A stretch of 64,000 nucleotides of DNA from Micromonospora sp. CB01531 (GCF_001905095.1 NZ_LWLS01000002.1:162258-226257); one strand, 5' to 3'; positions 8,685 through 17,812 are shown, numbered from the stretch's first letter. A program made the numbers and translations. The notes: generated by a model from the sequence alone, not told the origin.

Positions 8685-9776
8685 TCAGACCAGGCCCTCC
8701 TCGCCGCGCTCCTTCAGCTCGTCGACCAGCTTCTTCACGTCCTGGGCCCGGTCCCGCGGGCAGACCAGCAGCGCGTCCGGGGTGTCCACCACGATCAGGT
8801 CGCGGAGGCCGAGAGCGGCCACCAGCCGGCCGGAGTGCGGCACCACCACCAGGCCGCTGCTGTCCCGCAGCAGGACTTCCGGCTTGGCGTCGGCGCCCAG
8901 CACCACGTTGCCGTCCGCGTCGGCGGGCAGCACATCGCCGAGGGTGTGGAAGTCGCCGACGTCATTCCAGCCGAAGTCACCGGGTACGGTGGCCACCCGC
9001 CCGGCGGTCGCCGCGCCCTCCATCACCGCGTAGTCGACGGAGATCTTCGGCAGGGTCGGCCAGACGGTGCCAAGGACGTCGTCCTGCTCCGGAGTCCCCC
9101 ACGCCCCCGCGATCGCGACGATCCCCGCGTGCAGGGCCGGCTGCTGCCGGGCCAGCTCGGCCAGGAAGACGTCCACCCGCCAGACGAACATGCTGGCGTT
9201 CCAGAGGTGCCGTCCGGAGCGGACGTATCCCTCGGCCACCTCGGCGGCGGGCTTCTCCTTGAACTCGAGCACCGGACGCAGCGGACCGTCGCCCGTCGGC
9301 TCGCCGGTCTCCAGATAGCCGTAGCCGGTCTCCGGCCGGGTCGGGGTGATGCCCACCGTCATCAGCAGCCCCTGCTCGGCGCCGCGGATCGCCTGCCGTA
9401 CGGTCTCGGCCCACGACGCGGCGTCGCCGATCAGGTGGTCGGCGGCGAACGAGCCCATCACCGCCGTCGGCTCACGCTCCGCGATCACGGCCGCCGCCAG
9501 TGCGATCGCCGCGCACGAGTCCCGCGGCGAGGGCTCGACCAGGATGTTTTCCTCCGGCAGGCCAGCCAGTTGACGGGCCACCGCCGCGACGTGCGCGGCC
9601 CCGGTGACCACCAGCGTGCACTCGGGTGTGGTCAACGGCGACAGTCGGTCCACCGTCGCCTGAAGCAGCGAGGCCGGGGTACCGGTCAGCGGGTGGAGGA
9701 ACTTGGGATGGCCGGCCCGGGACAGCGGCCACAATCTTGTGCCACTGCCCCCCGCCGGGATGACGGCATAGAACAT
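8685..9776 (-). CDS. manC: Mannose-1-phosphate guanylyltransferase
   Basis: Makes GDP-mannose from mannose-1-phosphate and GTP in the cytosol, feeding mannosyl transfer to cell-envelope glycans. The protein has 363 residues with the nucleotidyltransferase signature AGGSGTRLWPLSR at residues 8-20, the EFKEKP active-site block, and GWNDVGDF near residue 265. ATG 9776 is chosen because the signature then begins at the usual distance. The GT4 glycosyltransferase gene lies 64 bp upstream on the same strand and probably shares its transcript. Mycobacteria have the corresponding gene near fbiA/fbiB (Rv3264c, from memory). Confidence 0.94.
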   Translation of the reverse strand: MFYAVIPAGGSGTRLWPLSRAGHPKFLHPLTGTPASLLQATVDRLSPLTTPECTLVVTGAAHVAAVARQLAGLPEENILVEPSPRDSCAAIALAAAVIAEREPTAVMGSFAADHLIGDAASWAETVRQAIRGAEQGLLMTVGITPTRPETGYGYLETGEPTGDGPLRPVLEFKEKPAAEVAEGYVRSGRHLWNASMFVWRVDVFLAELARQQPALHAGIVAIAGAWGTPEQDDVLGTVWPTLPKISVDYAVMEGAATAGRVATVPGDFGWNDVGDFHTLGDVLPADADGNVVLGADAKPEVLLRDSSGLVVVPHSGRLVAALGLRDLIVVDTPDALLVCPRDRAQDVKKLVDELKERGEEGLV

Positions 9777-9840
9777 CAGCACATCATGCCCGAACCACCA
9801 CGGTACGGACGCCACGTCGGGCGGACGAGCATCCGACAGG

Positions 9841-10986
9841 TCAGGCCCGGGCCCGGCTCCACGCGGCGATGTGCACCTCCGCGCTGGACTCCCAGGTGAA
9901 CTCCTTCGCCCGGTCGAAACCGGCCTTGGCCAGGGAGAGCCGGCGCTGCTCGTCGTCCAGCAGGGCGGTCAGGTCGGTGGCGATCTGGTCCGGGTCCTCG
10001 CTGGTGTACGCGACCGCATCGCCACCCACCTCGGGCAGGGAGAGCCGCGGCGTGGTCAGCACCGGCGCGGCACACGCCATCGCCTCCAGGATCGGCAGCC
10101 CGAACCCCTCGCCGTACGACGGGTAGGCGGCGACCAGCGCGCCGCCGAGGAAGCCGGGCAGGTCGGCGTAGCGGAGGTAGCCCGGGCGGAGCAGCCGCAG
10201 GTGCGGCGGAACCTCGGCCACCGCGCGGTCGATGTCGTCGTCATGCCCCTGGCCACCGGCGATGACCAGCGCCGGCGGGTTGTCCCGGTCGGCCACCGCG
10301 CGGGCCCAGCCCCGGATCAGGTTGGGTACGTTCTTGCGCGGCTCCTTGGCCCCGAGGAACGCGACGTAGCTGCTGCTGCCCAACCCGAGGCGCGCGCGGA
10401 CCCGAGCCTTCTCCTCCTCGCTCGGGGCGTGGAAGGCGGCCTGGTCGACCCCGTGGTAGGCCACGTCGATCCGGGTCGGGTCGGCGTCCAGCAGGCGGAT
10501 CAGCTCGTCCCGGGTGGCCTTGCTCGGCACGATCACCCGGTCGGCGCGGCGCAGCGACGTCTTGATGGCGCTGCGGAAGAACGTCCGCCGGGACTTGTCG
10601 TAGTGCTCCGGCTCGGTGAAGAAGGTCGCGTCGTGCACGGTGACCGTCACCGGGCAACCGGCCCGCAGCGGGCAGGTGTAGAAGGGCGAGTGCAGCACCT
10701 CCGCCGCCACCTGCTGGGCCAGCAGCGGCAGGCCGGTCTGCTCCCAGGCGAGCCGGGCCGGGCGGTGCGCGACCGCCGCCGGGGCGGGGATGACCTCGGC
10801 CCCGGGCAGCATCCGGGTGTAGCGCTCCAGGTCGGTGCGGAGGCTCACCACGACCAGATCCACGCCGGAGCCGCAGACCCGGCCGAGGGCGCCGAGCAGG
10901 CCGTCGACGTATCTACCGACGCCGCCACGGTCGGCGGGGACACTCGTGGCGTCGATGAGCACGCGGGGCGGGCGACCGGCGGTCAC
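9841..10986 (-). CDS. Family 4 glycosyltransferase (probably mannosyltransferase)
   Basis: A 381-residue GT-B-fold retaining glycosyltransferase. The N-terminal domain has GGVGRYVDGLLGAL (residues about 16-29). The C-terminal GT4 donor-binding domain has FLGAKEPRKNVPNLIRG and the EX7E-type motif YGEGFGLPILEAMACAAPVL. GTG 10986 is set by GAGGAG eight to nine bases upstream. Because manC follows directly, GDP-mannose is the likely donor (inference); the acceptor is unknown. No membrane segment is seen, so it probably acts at the inner face of the membrane. Confidence 0.9.
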   Translation of the reverse strand: MTAGRPPRVLIDATSVPADRGGVGRYVDGLLGALGRVCGSGVDLVVVSLRTDLERYTRMLPGAEVIPAPAAVAHRPARLAWEQTGLPLLAQQVAAEVLHSPFYTCPLRAGCPVTVTVHDATFFTEPEHYDKSRRTFFRSAIKTSLRRADRVIVPSKATRDELIRLLDADPTRIDVAYHGVDQAAFHAPSEEEKARVRARLGLGSSSYVAFLGAKEPRKNVPNLIRGWARAVADRDNPPALVIAGGQGHDDDIDRAVAEVPPHLRLLRPGYLRYADLPGFLGGALVAAYPSYGEGFGLPILEAMACAAPVLTTPRLSLPEVGGDAVAYTSEDPDQIATDLTALLDDEQRRLSLAKAGFDRAKEFTWESSAEVHIAAWSRARA

Positions 10987-11135
10987 GGGGCGACTCCTCA
11001 GGCTGTCGGCTGTGGGGAACGACACTGTCGGCAAGCCTACGCCGGGCCCGGGTCCCGGCGGTGACTGCGACCCGACGGTACGCCGACTTGTCCTTGCCAT
11101 CGAGTACGGGCCACCGGCGCGTATCGTTCGCGGCG

Positions 11136-11825
11136 ATGGCCGACAACATTGCCCGGGTCTTCGCCGACGCGATCGCGACCGACCCCACGCGCCCCCTGCT
11201 GACCTGGTACGACGACGCCACCGGCGAACGCACCGAGCTGTCCGGGGCGACCTTGGCGAACTGGGTGGCCAAGACGGCCAACCTGCTCGTCGACGAGGTG
11301 GCCCTCGCCCCCGCCGACCCGGCGGCCGTGCTGCTGCCCCCGCACTGGCAGACCGCCGCCGTGCTGCTCGGCTGCTGGTCGGCGAAGCTGACCGTGGTCG
11401 ACGCCCCGGGTGCCGTAGACGTGCTCTTCGCCGCGGCGGACCGGGTCGACGAGGCGGCTGCCTGGTCGGCCGGCGAGCGGTACGCGCTCGCGCTCGACCC
11501 GTTCGCCCTGCCGATGCGGCAGGTGCCGGCGGGCTTCGCCGATTTCGTGTCGGCGGTACGCGGCCACGGCGACCACTTCACGCCGTACCCGCAGGGTGGC
11601 GACGGGGACGCGGAGCTGCTGGCCCGCGCGGAGGCCCGGGGCGCGGAGCTCTGCCTCACCCCGGGCGACCGGCTGCTGGTCGACACCGGGCGGCACCCCG
11701 ACCCGGTCGACTGGCTCCTCGCCCCGCTGGCCGCCGGCGCCAGCCTGGTCCTCTGCGGCAACCTCGACCCCGCCCGCCTCGACTCGCGCACCGCCACGGA
11801 GAAGGTCACCCGCAGCCTCGCCTGA
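11136..11825 (+). CDS. TIGR03089 family protein (truncated AMP-binding-like fold)
   Basis: A 229-residue actinobacterial protein resembling the N-terminal part of AMP-dependent ligases (VFADAIATDPTRPLLTWYDDATGERTELSGATLANWVAKTANLL). It lacks the ATP-binding P-loop and C-terminal lid, so it is probably not a complete ligase. Function is unknown. The equivalent gene in M. tuberculosis (Rv3268, from memory) also sits near manB and the polymer-synthesis genes, so the neighbourhood is conserved. ATG 11136 is preceded by TATCGT eight bases upstream and no Shine-Dalgarno. The 150-bp gap to the GT4 gene holds both divergent promoters. Confidence 0.85.
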   Translation: MADNIARVFADAIATDPTRPLLTWYDDATGERTELSGATLANWVAKTANLLVDEVALAPADPAAVLLPPHWQTAAVLLGCWSAKLTVVDAPGAVDVLFAAADRVDEAAAWSAGERYALALDPFALPMRQVPAGFADFVSAVRGHGDHFTPYPQGGDGDAELLARAEARGAELCLTPGDRLLVDTGRHPDPVDWLLAPLAAGASLVLCGNLDPARLDSRTATEKVTRSLA

Positions 11826-11860
11826 GCGGGGGCCGCCCGGGACGCTCCCCGGCACGCACC

Positions 11861-13849
11861 TCAGGCGGGGGCGGACTCGTCGGTGTGGGCGCGACGCTGG
11901 GCGAAGGCCGCGAATGCGGTCAGCGACTCCGGGTTGGCCAGGGCGCCCTTGGCCGCGGCGTGGTCGACCGGAGTGCCGGTGAGGATCTTCTTGACCGGCA
12001 CCTCCAGCTTCTTCGCCGAGAGCGTGCGCGGGACCGCCCGGACCTGGTGGATCTCGTCCGGGACGTGACGGGGCGACAGGGCGGTCCGCAGCTCGCGGCA
12101 GATCTTCCTCCGCAGCTCGTCGTCCAGCTCCAGCCCCTGGTCCAGCACTACGAAGAGCAACAGCTCACCCGCCCCACCCTGGTCGTCCTCGAGGTGCACC
12201 ACCACCGAGTCGACCACCTCGTCCAGCCCCTCGACCACCGAGTAGAACTCGGCGGTGCCGAGGCGTACGCCACCCCGGTTCAGGGTGGCGTCCGAGCGCC
12301 CGGTGATCACACAACCGCCCCGCTCGTTGACGGTGATCCAGTCGCCGTGCCGCCAGACGCCCGGGTAGACCTCGAAGTACGCCTCCCGGTAGCGGGTGCC
12401 CTCCGGGTCGTTCCAGAAGCCCACCGGCATGCTCGGCATCGGCGCGGTGATGACCAGCTCGCCCAGCTCTCCGATGACCGGGGTGCCGTCCGCGGAGCGG
12501 GCCTCGACCTTCGCGCCGAGCGCCCGGCAGGCGATCTCCCCGGCGTGCACCGGCAGCAGCGGCACGCCCCCGACGAAGCCGGTGCAGACGTCCGTGCCGC
12601 CGGACAGCGACTGGAGCTGGAGTTGCTCGCCGACGTTCTCGTACACCCAGGTGAAGCCCTCGGCGGGCAGCGGCGCGCCGGTCGAGCCGAGACCGCGCAG
12701 CGCGGCGAGGTCGGCGATCTCCTTCGGGGCCAGACCGGCCTTGCGGCAGGCCAGCAGGAACGGCGCGGAGGTGCCGAAGTAGGTGGTGCCGGTCTGCTCC
12801 GCCAGCCGCCAGAGCGCGCCCAGGTCCGGGTGGCCCGGGTTGCCGTCGAACAGCACGATGGTCGCGCCCACCGCCGGACCGGAGACCAGGAAGTTCCACA
12901 TCATCCAGCCGGTGGTGGTGAACCAGAAGAACCGGTCCGCCGGGCCCAGGTCGTGGTGCAGGGCCAGCATCTTCAGATGCTCCAGCAGGATGCCGCCGTG
13001 GCCGTGCACGATCGGCTTCGGCAGGCCGGTGGTGCCGGAGGAGTAGAGCACGTAGAGCGGGTGATCGAAGGGCACCGGGGTGAAGGTCAACGGCTCGTCG
13101 GTCTCCGCCGCCAGCTCCGCCCAGGAGATCCCGCCCGCTGCCGGCGCGCCGGCCGGGTCGAGGTACGCGATGCCGACGGTGTGCTCCAGCGACGGCAGCG
13201 CGGCCCGGATGGCGGCCACCTCGCCCCGCCGGTCCACCGGCTTGTCGCCGTACCGGTAGCCGTCCACGGCGACCAGGACCTTCGGCTCGATCTGCTGCCA
13301 CCGGTCGGTGACGCTGCGGGTGCCGAACTCCGGCGCGCAGGAGGAGAAGATCGCGCCCAGGCTGGCGGTGGCGAGCAGCAGTACGAAGGTCTCCGGGATG
13401 TTCGGCGCGTACGCCGCCACCCGGTCGCCCTGGCCGACGCCGAGCCTGCGCAGCCCGGCCGCGACCCGGCGGACCCGCTCGCGCAGCTCCGCGGCGGTCA
13501 GCGTCTCCGGCGCCCGGGTCTGCCCGTGCGCGATCACCACCGGGTCGTCGTCCCCCCGGCCCGGCATCCGCAGCACGTTCTCCGCGTAGTTGAGCGTCAC
13601 GCCGGGGAACCAGCGGGCGCCCGGCATGGCCGGGTCGGTGAGTGTGGCGGTCGGCGGGGTGTGCGCCACCACCTCGAAGTAGTCCCAGATCGACCGCCAG
13701 AAGGCGTCGAGGTCCGTCACCGACCAGCGCCACAGCGCGTCGTAGTCGGCGAACTCCAGCCCCCGGTGCTCGGCCAGCCAGCGCAGGTAGTCGCCGATCC
13801 GGGACCGCTCGCGCACGTCGGCCGGCGGCGTCCACAGCACGTCACCCAC
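11861..13849 (-). CDS. Acetoacetyl-CoA synthetase (acetoacetate-CoA ligase)
   Basis: Activates acetoacetate (or a related short acid) with ATP and CoA. At 662 residues it matches the family length. The N-terminal cap (ADYDALWRWSVTDLDAFWRSIWDYF) and WFPGVTLNYAENVL are typical of acetoacetyl-CoA synthetases. The AMP-binding motif YSSGTTGLPKPIVHG lies near residue 270, and the C-terminal domain has the SGRSDATLNRGGVRLGT-type hinge near residue 515 and SAKKLEVPVKKIL with the catalytic lysine. GTG 13849 follows GGAGGGTGGAG. It converges with the TIGR03089 gene. With the thiolase at 56514 it could take part in ketone-body or polyhydroxyalkanoate metabolism (inference). Confidence 0.94.
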   Translation of the reverse strand: MGDVLWTPPADVRERSRIGDYLRWLAEHRGLEFADYDALWRWSVTDLDAFWRSIWDYFEVVAHTPPTATLTDPAMPGARWFPGVTLNYAENVLRMPGRGDDDPVVIAHGQTRAPETLTAAELRERVRRVAAGLRRLGVGQGDRVAAYAPNIPETFVLLLATASLGAIFSSCAPEFGTRSVTDRWQQIEPKVLVAVDGYRYGDKPVDRRGEVAAIRAALPSLEHTVGIAYLDPAGAPAAGGISWAELAAETDEPLTFTPVPFDHPLYVLYSSGTTGLPKPIVHGHGGILLEHLKMLALHHDLGPADRFFWFTTTGWMMWNFLVSGPAVGATIVLFDGNPGHPDLGALWRLAEQTGTTYFGTSAPFLLACRKAGLAPKEIADLAALRGLGSTGAPLPAEGFTWVYENVGEQLQLQSLSGGTDVCTGFVGGVPLLPVHAGEIACRALGAKVEARSADGTPVIGELGELVITAPMPSMPVGFWNDPEGTRYREAYFEVYPGVWRHGDWITVNERGGCVITGRSDATLNRGGVRLGTAEFYSVVEGLDEVVDSVVVHLEDDQGGAGELLLFVVLDQGLELDDELRRKICRELRTALSPRHVPDEIHQVRAVPRTLSAKKLEVPVKKILTGTPVDHAAAKGALANPESLTAFAAFAQRRAHTDESAPA

Positions 13850-14050
13850 TGCTCCACCCTCCCTGAGGCCCCGTCACGACACTGTGCATGGGCCGTGGCG
13901 CCATCTTGCCCTACCCAGCGTCGCCATTCTCCGCACCGGGTGCCGGTCAGGGGGCGTGCCCGCCCCACATCTCCACCCCTCCAACAGTGTGGCTGGGCGG
14001 GGAGGCGTCCCGCCAACGCCGCGCGCGGTGGCGGGATGCTCGGCGCCTCC

Positions 14051-14569
14051 TCAGCCGGCCCGGTGGGCCTGGATCGCCCGGCGGCGGGCCAGCCGGTGGG
14101 CGCGGCGGATCTCGGCCTCCCGGTAGCGGCGCTCGTCCTCCGGGGTCTCCGGCAGCACCGGCCGGACCGGGCGCGGTGCGCCGCCCACGTCCACCCCGAC
14201 GAAGACCAGGTACGCCGTGGCGACCGGGACCGGCTCGTCCTCGGCCGAGTCCCAGCGCTCGGCGACCACCTTCACCCCGACTTCCATCGAGGTGTGCCCG
14301 GTCCAGTTGACCTGGGCGTGCGCGTGCACCAGGTCGCCCACCCGGACCGGCTCCGAGAAGACGATCTCGTCGATCGAGGCGGTGACCGCGGTGCCACCGC
14401 TGTGCCGGGCCGCGGCGGCCCCGGCCACGTCGTCGACGAACTTCATCAGTACCCCACCGTGCACGGTCCCGTACAGATTGACATCGACTGCGGTCATGAT
14501 CCGGCTGAGCGTGACCCGCGAATACGAGGTCGGCTTGCCCACCGGCCCGGTGGAGGGGTGATCTGTCAT
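14051..14569 (-). CDS. Acyl-CoA thioesterase, hotdog fold (YciA/BACH-like)
   Basis: A 172-residue single hotdog-domain thioesterase hydrolysing acyl-CoA to free acid and CoA in the cytosol. The family block MTAVDVNLYGTVHGGVLMKFVDDVAGAAA includes the catalytic Asp within the N-x-x-G-x-x-H-G-G arrangement, and GDLVHAHAQVNWTGHTSMEV is also typical. A basic C-terminal helix (RRYREAEIRRAHRLARRR) follows the domain. ATG 14569 has no Shine-Dalgarno; TACCGT ends seven bases before it. It diverges from the membrane gene at 14593 across only 23 bp, the two -10 elements overlapping. Confidence 0.93.
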   Translation of the reverse strand: MTDHPSTGPVGKPTSYSRVTLSRIMTAVDVNLYGTVHGGVLMKFVDDVAGAAAARHSGGTAVTASIDEIVFSEPVRVGDLVHAHAQVNWTGHTSMEVGVKVVAERWDSAEDEPVPVATAYLVFVGVDVGGAPRPVRPVLPETPEDERRYREAEIRRAHRLARRRAIQAHRAG

Positions 14570-14582
14570 GCCGGAAACGGTA
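14570..14582 (-). promoter_or_regulatory. -10 element of the thioesterase gene (leaderless)
   Basis: On the minus strand TACCGT (14577-14582) is followed by seven bases and the ATG at 14569. It overlaps by two bases the -10 element of the divergent gene. Confidence 0.5.
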
Positions 14583-14592
14583 CGGTGCGCGG
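14581..14592 (+). promoter_or_regulatory. -10 element of the membrane-protein gene (leaderless)
   Basis: TACGGT at 14581-14586 is followed by six bases and ATG 14593. With the opposite element it forms the near-palindrome ACGGTACGGT. Confidence 0.5.
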
Positions 14593-15246
14593 ATGCGACA
14601 TCTCTGGAGCTTCCTCGCCGGGTTGGTGGTGGCGCCCGTCACCTGGGTGCTCGTCACCCTCGGTCAGGACGGGTCTGCAGGCACCGTGCACCGCTGGGTG
14701 GAGATCGGCACCTACAGCACGCCCAACCTGATCGAGCCGGCCGTGTACCTCGGCGTCGCCGGCATCCTGCTCGGCCTGCTCGGCACGCTGCGCTTCTCGC
14801 CGCTCGGTCCGCTCGTGGCCGGGCTGCTGCTGACCATCCCGTACCTCGGGATGTTCGTCGCGCCATTCACCGTCCGGGACCGGATCCCCGAGGGCTGGAA
14901 GGTGCTCGGGGACCCGCTGCCACTGCGCCAGCCGGTGGAAAACGGCACGCTGTTCCTGATCGGCATGCTGCTGCTGATGGCCGTGCTCAGCGGGCAGCGC
15001 TGGCGGCAGTGGCCCGGGCGGCCGGCGGCCGAGGCGGAGCTGACCTCGGCCGACAAGCCGATCGAGCAGACCCAGTCGTTCAGCGCCTGGCCCCCGGCCG
15101 ACACGACGGACACCGCCCCGCTGACGCTGGGTTACCCCGACGCCACCCCCACCGAGCCCCTGCCCCGCCGCAGCGCCGGCGAGTCGCCGTGGTCCGCGCC
15201 GCCGCGGGCGACCGGCCGACCGGAGGGCACCACCGAGACCCGTTGA
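14593..15246 (+). CDS. Four-helix membrane protein of unknown function
   Basis: A 217-residue protein with about four hydrophobic segments: LAGLVVAPVTWVLVTLG, PAVYLGVAGILLGLLGTL, GPLVAGLLLTIPYLGMF and GTLFLIGMLLLMAVL. A Pro/Thr/Glu-rich hydrophilic tail from residue 145 follows. Related proteins of this shape are widespread in Micromonosporaceae and lack an assigned role. The gene is monocistronic and is followed by a strong hairpin at 15253-15280, facing the convergent two-component operon. Confidence 0.85.
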   Translation: MRHLWSFLAGLVVAPVTWVLVTLGQDGSAGTVHRWVEIGTYSTPNLIEPAVYLGVAGILLGLLGTLRFSPLGPLVAGLLLTIPYLGMFVAPFTVRDRIPEGWKVLGDPLPLRQPVENGTLFLIGMLLLMAVLSGQRWRQWPGRPAAEAELTSADKPIEQTQSFSAWPPADTTDTAPLTLGYPDATPTEPLPRRSAGESPWSAPPRATGRPEGTTETR

Positions 15247-15252
15247 GCACCG

Positions 15253-15280
15253 CGGGCGGGCCGGGTTCCCGGCCCGCCCG
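15253..15280. terminator. Bidirectional hairpin between convergent genes
   Basis: A GC-only stem (CGGGCGGGCCGG with its complement, four-base loop) lies between the stops at 15246 (+) and 15304 (-). Confidence 0.75.
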
Positions 15281-15303
15281 CCCGATCATCGCGGCCGGCC
15301 TGG

Positions 15304-15945
15304 TCAGCCGTTCTCCAGGGTAAGCAGGCCGCGGCGGAAGGCGGCGGCGACGGCAGCGGCTCGGTCGTTGACGCCGAGCTTCGTGTAGATGTGCAGCACG
15401 TGGCTCTTCACCGTGGCCTCGCTGATGAACAGGCGCGCGGCGGCTTCGCGGTTGGTGGCGCCCTCGGCGATGAGGCGGAGGACCTCCAACTCCCGGGAGC
15501 TCAGCGGGTCGGCGGGCGTGCGGACCTGGCCGAGGAGGCGGGTGGCCACCGACGGGGAGAGCACGGCTTCGCCCCGCGCCGCCGTACGGACGGCATGGAC
15601 GAGCTCGTCGCGGCCGGTGTCCTTGAGGACGTAGCCGGTGGCCCCGGCCTCGACGGCGGGCACGACGTCCCGGTCGGTGTCGTAGGTGGTGAGGACGAGG
15701 ACGCGGGCCGCGATGCCGAGCCCGGCGAGTTCCTTGATCGCGGCGACGCCGTCCATCCTGGGCATCCGCAGGTCCATGAGGATCACGTCGGGGTTCAGCG
15801 CCCGCGCGAGTGCGACGGCCTCGGCACCGTCTCCGGCCTCGCCGAGCACCTCGAATCCCGGGTCGCCGGCGAACATGCCGCGGATGCCGTCGCGCACGAC
15901 CGGATGGTCGTCGACGATCAGCAGCCGGATCAGAGGCTCAGCCAC
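15304..15945 (-). CDS. NarL/FixJ-family response regulator
   Basis: A 213-residue DNA-binding response regulator. The receiver domain (residues 1-120) has the acidic pair VDDHP, the phospho-acceptor Asp58 in ILMDLRMP, and the Lys in YVLKD. A LuxR-type helix-turn-helix (LSSRELEVLRLIAEGATNREAAARLFISEATVKSHVLHIYTKLG) follows at residues 148-210. The GTG at 15945 lies eight bases inside the upstream histidine-kinase gene, so the pair is translationally coupled and presumably cognate. The likely target is this operon, whose first two genes encode an ABC-2 transporter (inference). Confidence 0.96.
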   Translation of the reverse strand: MAEPLIRLLIVDDHPVVRDGIRGMFAGDPGFEVLGEAGDGAEAVALARALNPDVILMDLRMPRMDGVAAIKELAGLGIAARVLVLTTYDTDRDVVPAVEAGATGYVLKDTGRDELVHAVRTAARGEAVLSPSVATRLLGQVRTPADPLSSRELEVLRLIAEGATNREAAARLFISEATVKSHVLHIYTKLGVNDRAAAVAAAFRRGLLTLENG

Positions 15946-17101
15946 GGGCCACCGCCGGAACGCTCGCGGAGATCGCCGTGCCGAGGCCGGGCTCCGACTC
16001 GATCGCCAGCGTGCCGGCCAGCCGGCTGACCCGCTTGCGCATCGAGGCCAGGCCGAAGCCGCCGCCGTCCCGGACCCGCTCGGGATCGAACCCGGCGCCG
16101 TCGTCGCGCACGTCCAGGGTGACCAGGTCCTCCATGTACGACAGGGTCAGCCCGACCCGGGACGCGCCGGCGTGCTTGGCCGCGTTGGCCAGGGCCTCCT
16201 GCGCGGTGCGCAGCAGCGTCTCCTCAACCTCGGGATGCATGGGCCGGACCGTACCAGTGGTGGCGAAATCCACCCGTACGCCGTTGAGCTCGCCCCACCC
16301 GGTGACGATGTCTCGCAGCGCCTCGGGCAGCGGCGCCGCCGCCAGCTGGCCCGGTCCCACCGCGTGCACCGAGCGCCGGGCCTCGGCCAGGCTCTCCCGT
16401 GCCAGCCGTACCGCGTTGTCCACATGGCGCCGCCAGTCCTCGGCCTGCTGCGCCGCTTGGAGCTGGGTGATGATGCCGGTCAGTCCCTGGGCGAGGGTGT
16501 CGTGGATCTCCGCCGCCATGCGCTGCCGTTCGTCGAGCACGCCCCCCTCGCGTGCCTGGACCAGCAGTTGGGCGTGCAGTCCCGCGTTCTCCCGCAGCGC
16601 CTCCTCGAGCTGCGCCACCATGCGCTGGCGTTCGGCGCTTCGCTCGGCCGTGACCTCGCCGACGAAGCTGAACAGGCCGACCACCGCCACGATGGCGGCG
16701 ATGAAGAACAGGTAGGTGAGGATTCCGGACGGGGTCGGATCGGGCAGACCGCCACCGTAGGCCGCGACGCTGATCGTCGCCGTGGCGGTCACCCCGATGA
16801 ACCGCCAATATCCCTTCAGGTACTGCCAGGAGTGGAGGTATCCAACAAATCCGAAGAAGCTCGCAAACCACATCCCTCGGGTGCAGAGCACTCCGATCAG
16901 CACCACGAGCCCAGCCACGTAGACCGCACCGCGCGGTACCAGCCAGATCCAGGCGGCGGCGAACGCGGCCAGGCCGAGCGTGGCCCACGACCTGCCGGCG
17001 GTCAGCAGGGCGAGCACCGTGGAGGTCGCCAGCAGGACGTACGGCGCCGCCGCCAGCTGCCGCTCCAGCAGCCGCTCCCACCGGTCGAGCCGCCTGGTCA
17101 T
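15938..17101 (-). CDS. Sensor histidine kinase, HisKA_3 type
   Basis: A 387-residue membrane kinase. Five or six hydrophobic segments occupy residues 20-150, with no large extracytoplasmic domain, so it probably senses something within the membrane. The dimerisation helix holds phospho-acceptor His200 (RQRMAAEIHDTLAQGLTG). The HATPase domain has N (EALANAAKHAGAS), G1 (VRDDGAGFD) and G2 (GGGFGLASMRKRV) boxes. It overlaps the response-regulator gene by eight bases and follows the permease gene by three bases, so all four genes form one operon. Confidence 0.95.
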   Translation of the reverse strand: MTRRLDRWERLLERQLAAAPYVLLATSTVLALLTAGRSWATLGLAAFAAAWIWLVPRGAVYVAGLVVLIGVLCTRGMWFASFFGFVGYLHSWQYLKGYWRFIGVTATATISVAAYGGGLPDPTPSGILTYLFFIAAIVAVVGLFSFVGEVTAERSAERQRMVAQLEEALRENAGLHAQLLVQAREGGVLDERQRMAAEIHDTLAQGLTGIITQLQAAQQAEDWRRHVDNAVRLARESLAEARRSVHAVGPGQLAAAPLPEALRDIVTGWGELNGVRVDFATTGTVRPMHPEVEETLLRTAQEALANAAKHAGASRVGLTLSYMEDLVTLDVRDDGAGFDPERVRDGGGFGLASMRKRVSRLAGTLAIESEPGLGTAISASVPAVARG

Positions 17102-17104
17102 CGC

Positions 17105-17800
17105 TCACTCCCAGCGGAAGTACTTCGCCGCAGCGATGCTGACGACCACGGCGTACGCGGCCAGCACACCGAGCAGCAGGGGACTGGGAGCTGCGTCCGC
17201 CCAGACGTCCCGCAGGCACTGCCGGAATGCGCCCAGCGGGGTGTATTCCCCGATCCGGGCCACGATAGTGGGCATCTGATCCGTGGGCTGCATGAGCCCG
17301 GCGAGGTAGGCCATCGGGAAGTACAGCAGGACACCGATCCCGTTGGCCGCCCGGCCGTTCGGCGCCACCGCCGCGATGAGCAGGCCGACCGCGAACATGG
17401 CCGCCGTACCGAACAGGAAGGCCAGCACACCGGGCAGCACCCGGGTGGGCAGGTGCGCGCCCAGGACGGTACCCGCCACCGCCAGCAGCAGGGCGCACGC
17501 GGTCAGGGCGAGGACGAACTGCAGGAGCAGCTGCACCACCAGCAGGTTTCCTGGGCGGACCGGCGTGGTGGAGAGCCTGCGCAGGATGCCCCGCTCGCGG
17601 TAGGTGGCCATGGTGGTCGGCAGCAGGTACAGACCCACGAGCCCCACGGCGATCGCCAGCGCCATCGGCAGGAGCACGGTGTCACCCCGCTCGATGGAGC
17701 TGCCGAAGACCACCAGGATGAAGAGCGGGATGAGCAGCGCGAACATCGCCCCAGGTTCCCTGGTCAGCAACTTCAGCTCGACGATGGCGAGCTTGGTCAT
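17105..17800 (-). CDS. ABC-2 type transporter permease
   Basis: A 231-residue integral membrane subunit with about six hydrophobic segments and the ABC-2 block PDRGILRRLSTTPVRPGNLL-like TYRERGILRRLSTTPVRPG at residues 67-85. It pairs with the ATPase encoded 12 bp upstream. Such exporters next to a HisKA_3/NarL pair often expel antimicrobials or self-made metabolites; the substrate here is unknown. No own promoter is seen between the genes. Confidence 0.93.
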   Translation of the reverse strand: MTKLAIVELKLLTREPGAMFALLIPLFILVVFGSSIERGDTVLLPMALAIAVGLVGLYLLPTTMATYRERGILRRLSTTPVRPGNLLVVQLLLQFVLALTACALLLAVAGTVLGAHLPTRVLPGVLAFLFGTAAMFAVGLLIAAVAPNGRAANGIGVLLYFPMAYLAGLMQPTDQMPTIVARIGEYTPLGAFRQCLRDVWADAAPSPLLLGVLAAYAVVVSIAAAKYFRWE

Positions 17801-17812
17801 GGTCTTCCTCCG

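Noticed and set aside
10835..14731. Very long plus-strand open frame (1,298 codons) across several genes
   Set aside because: It is antisense to the GT4 and acetoacetyl-CoA synthetase genes, crosses intergenic gaps, and gives compositionally biased nonsense.
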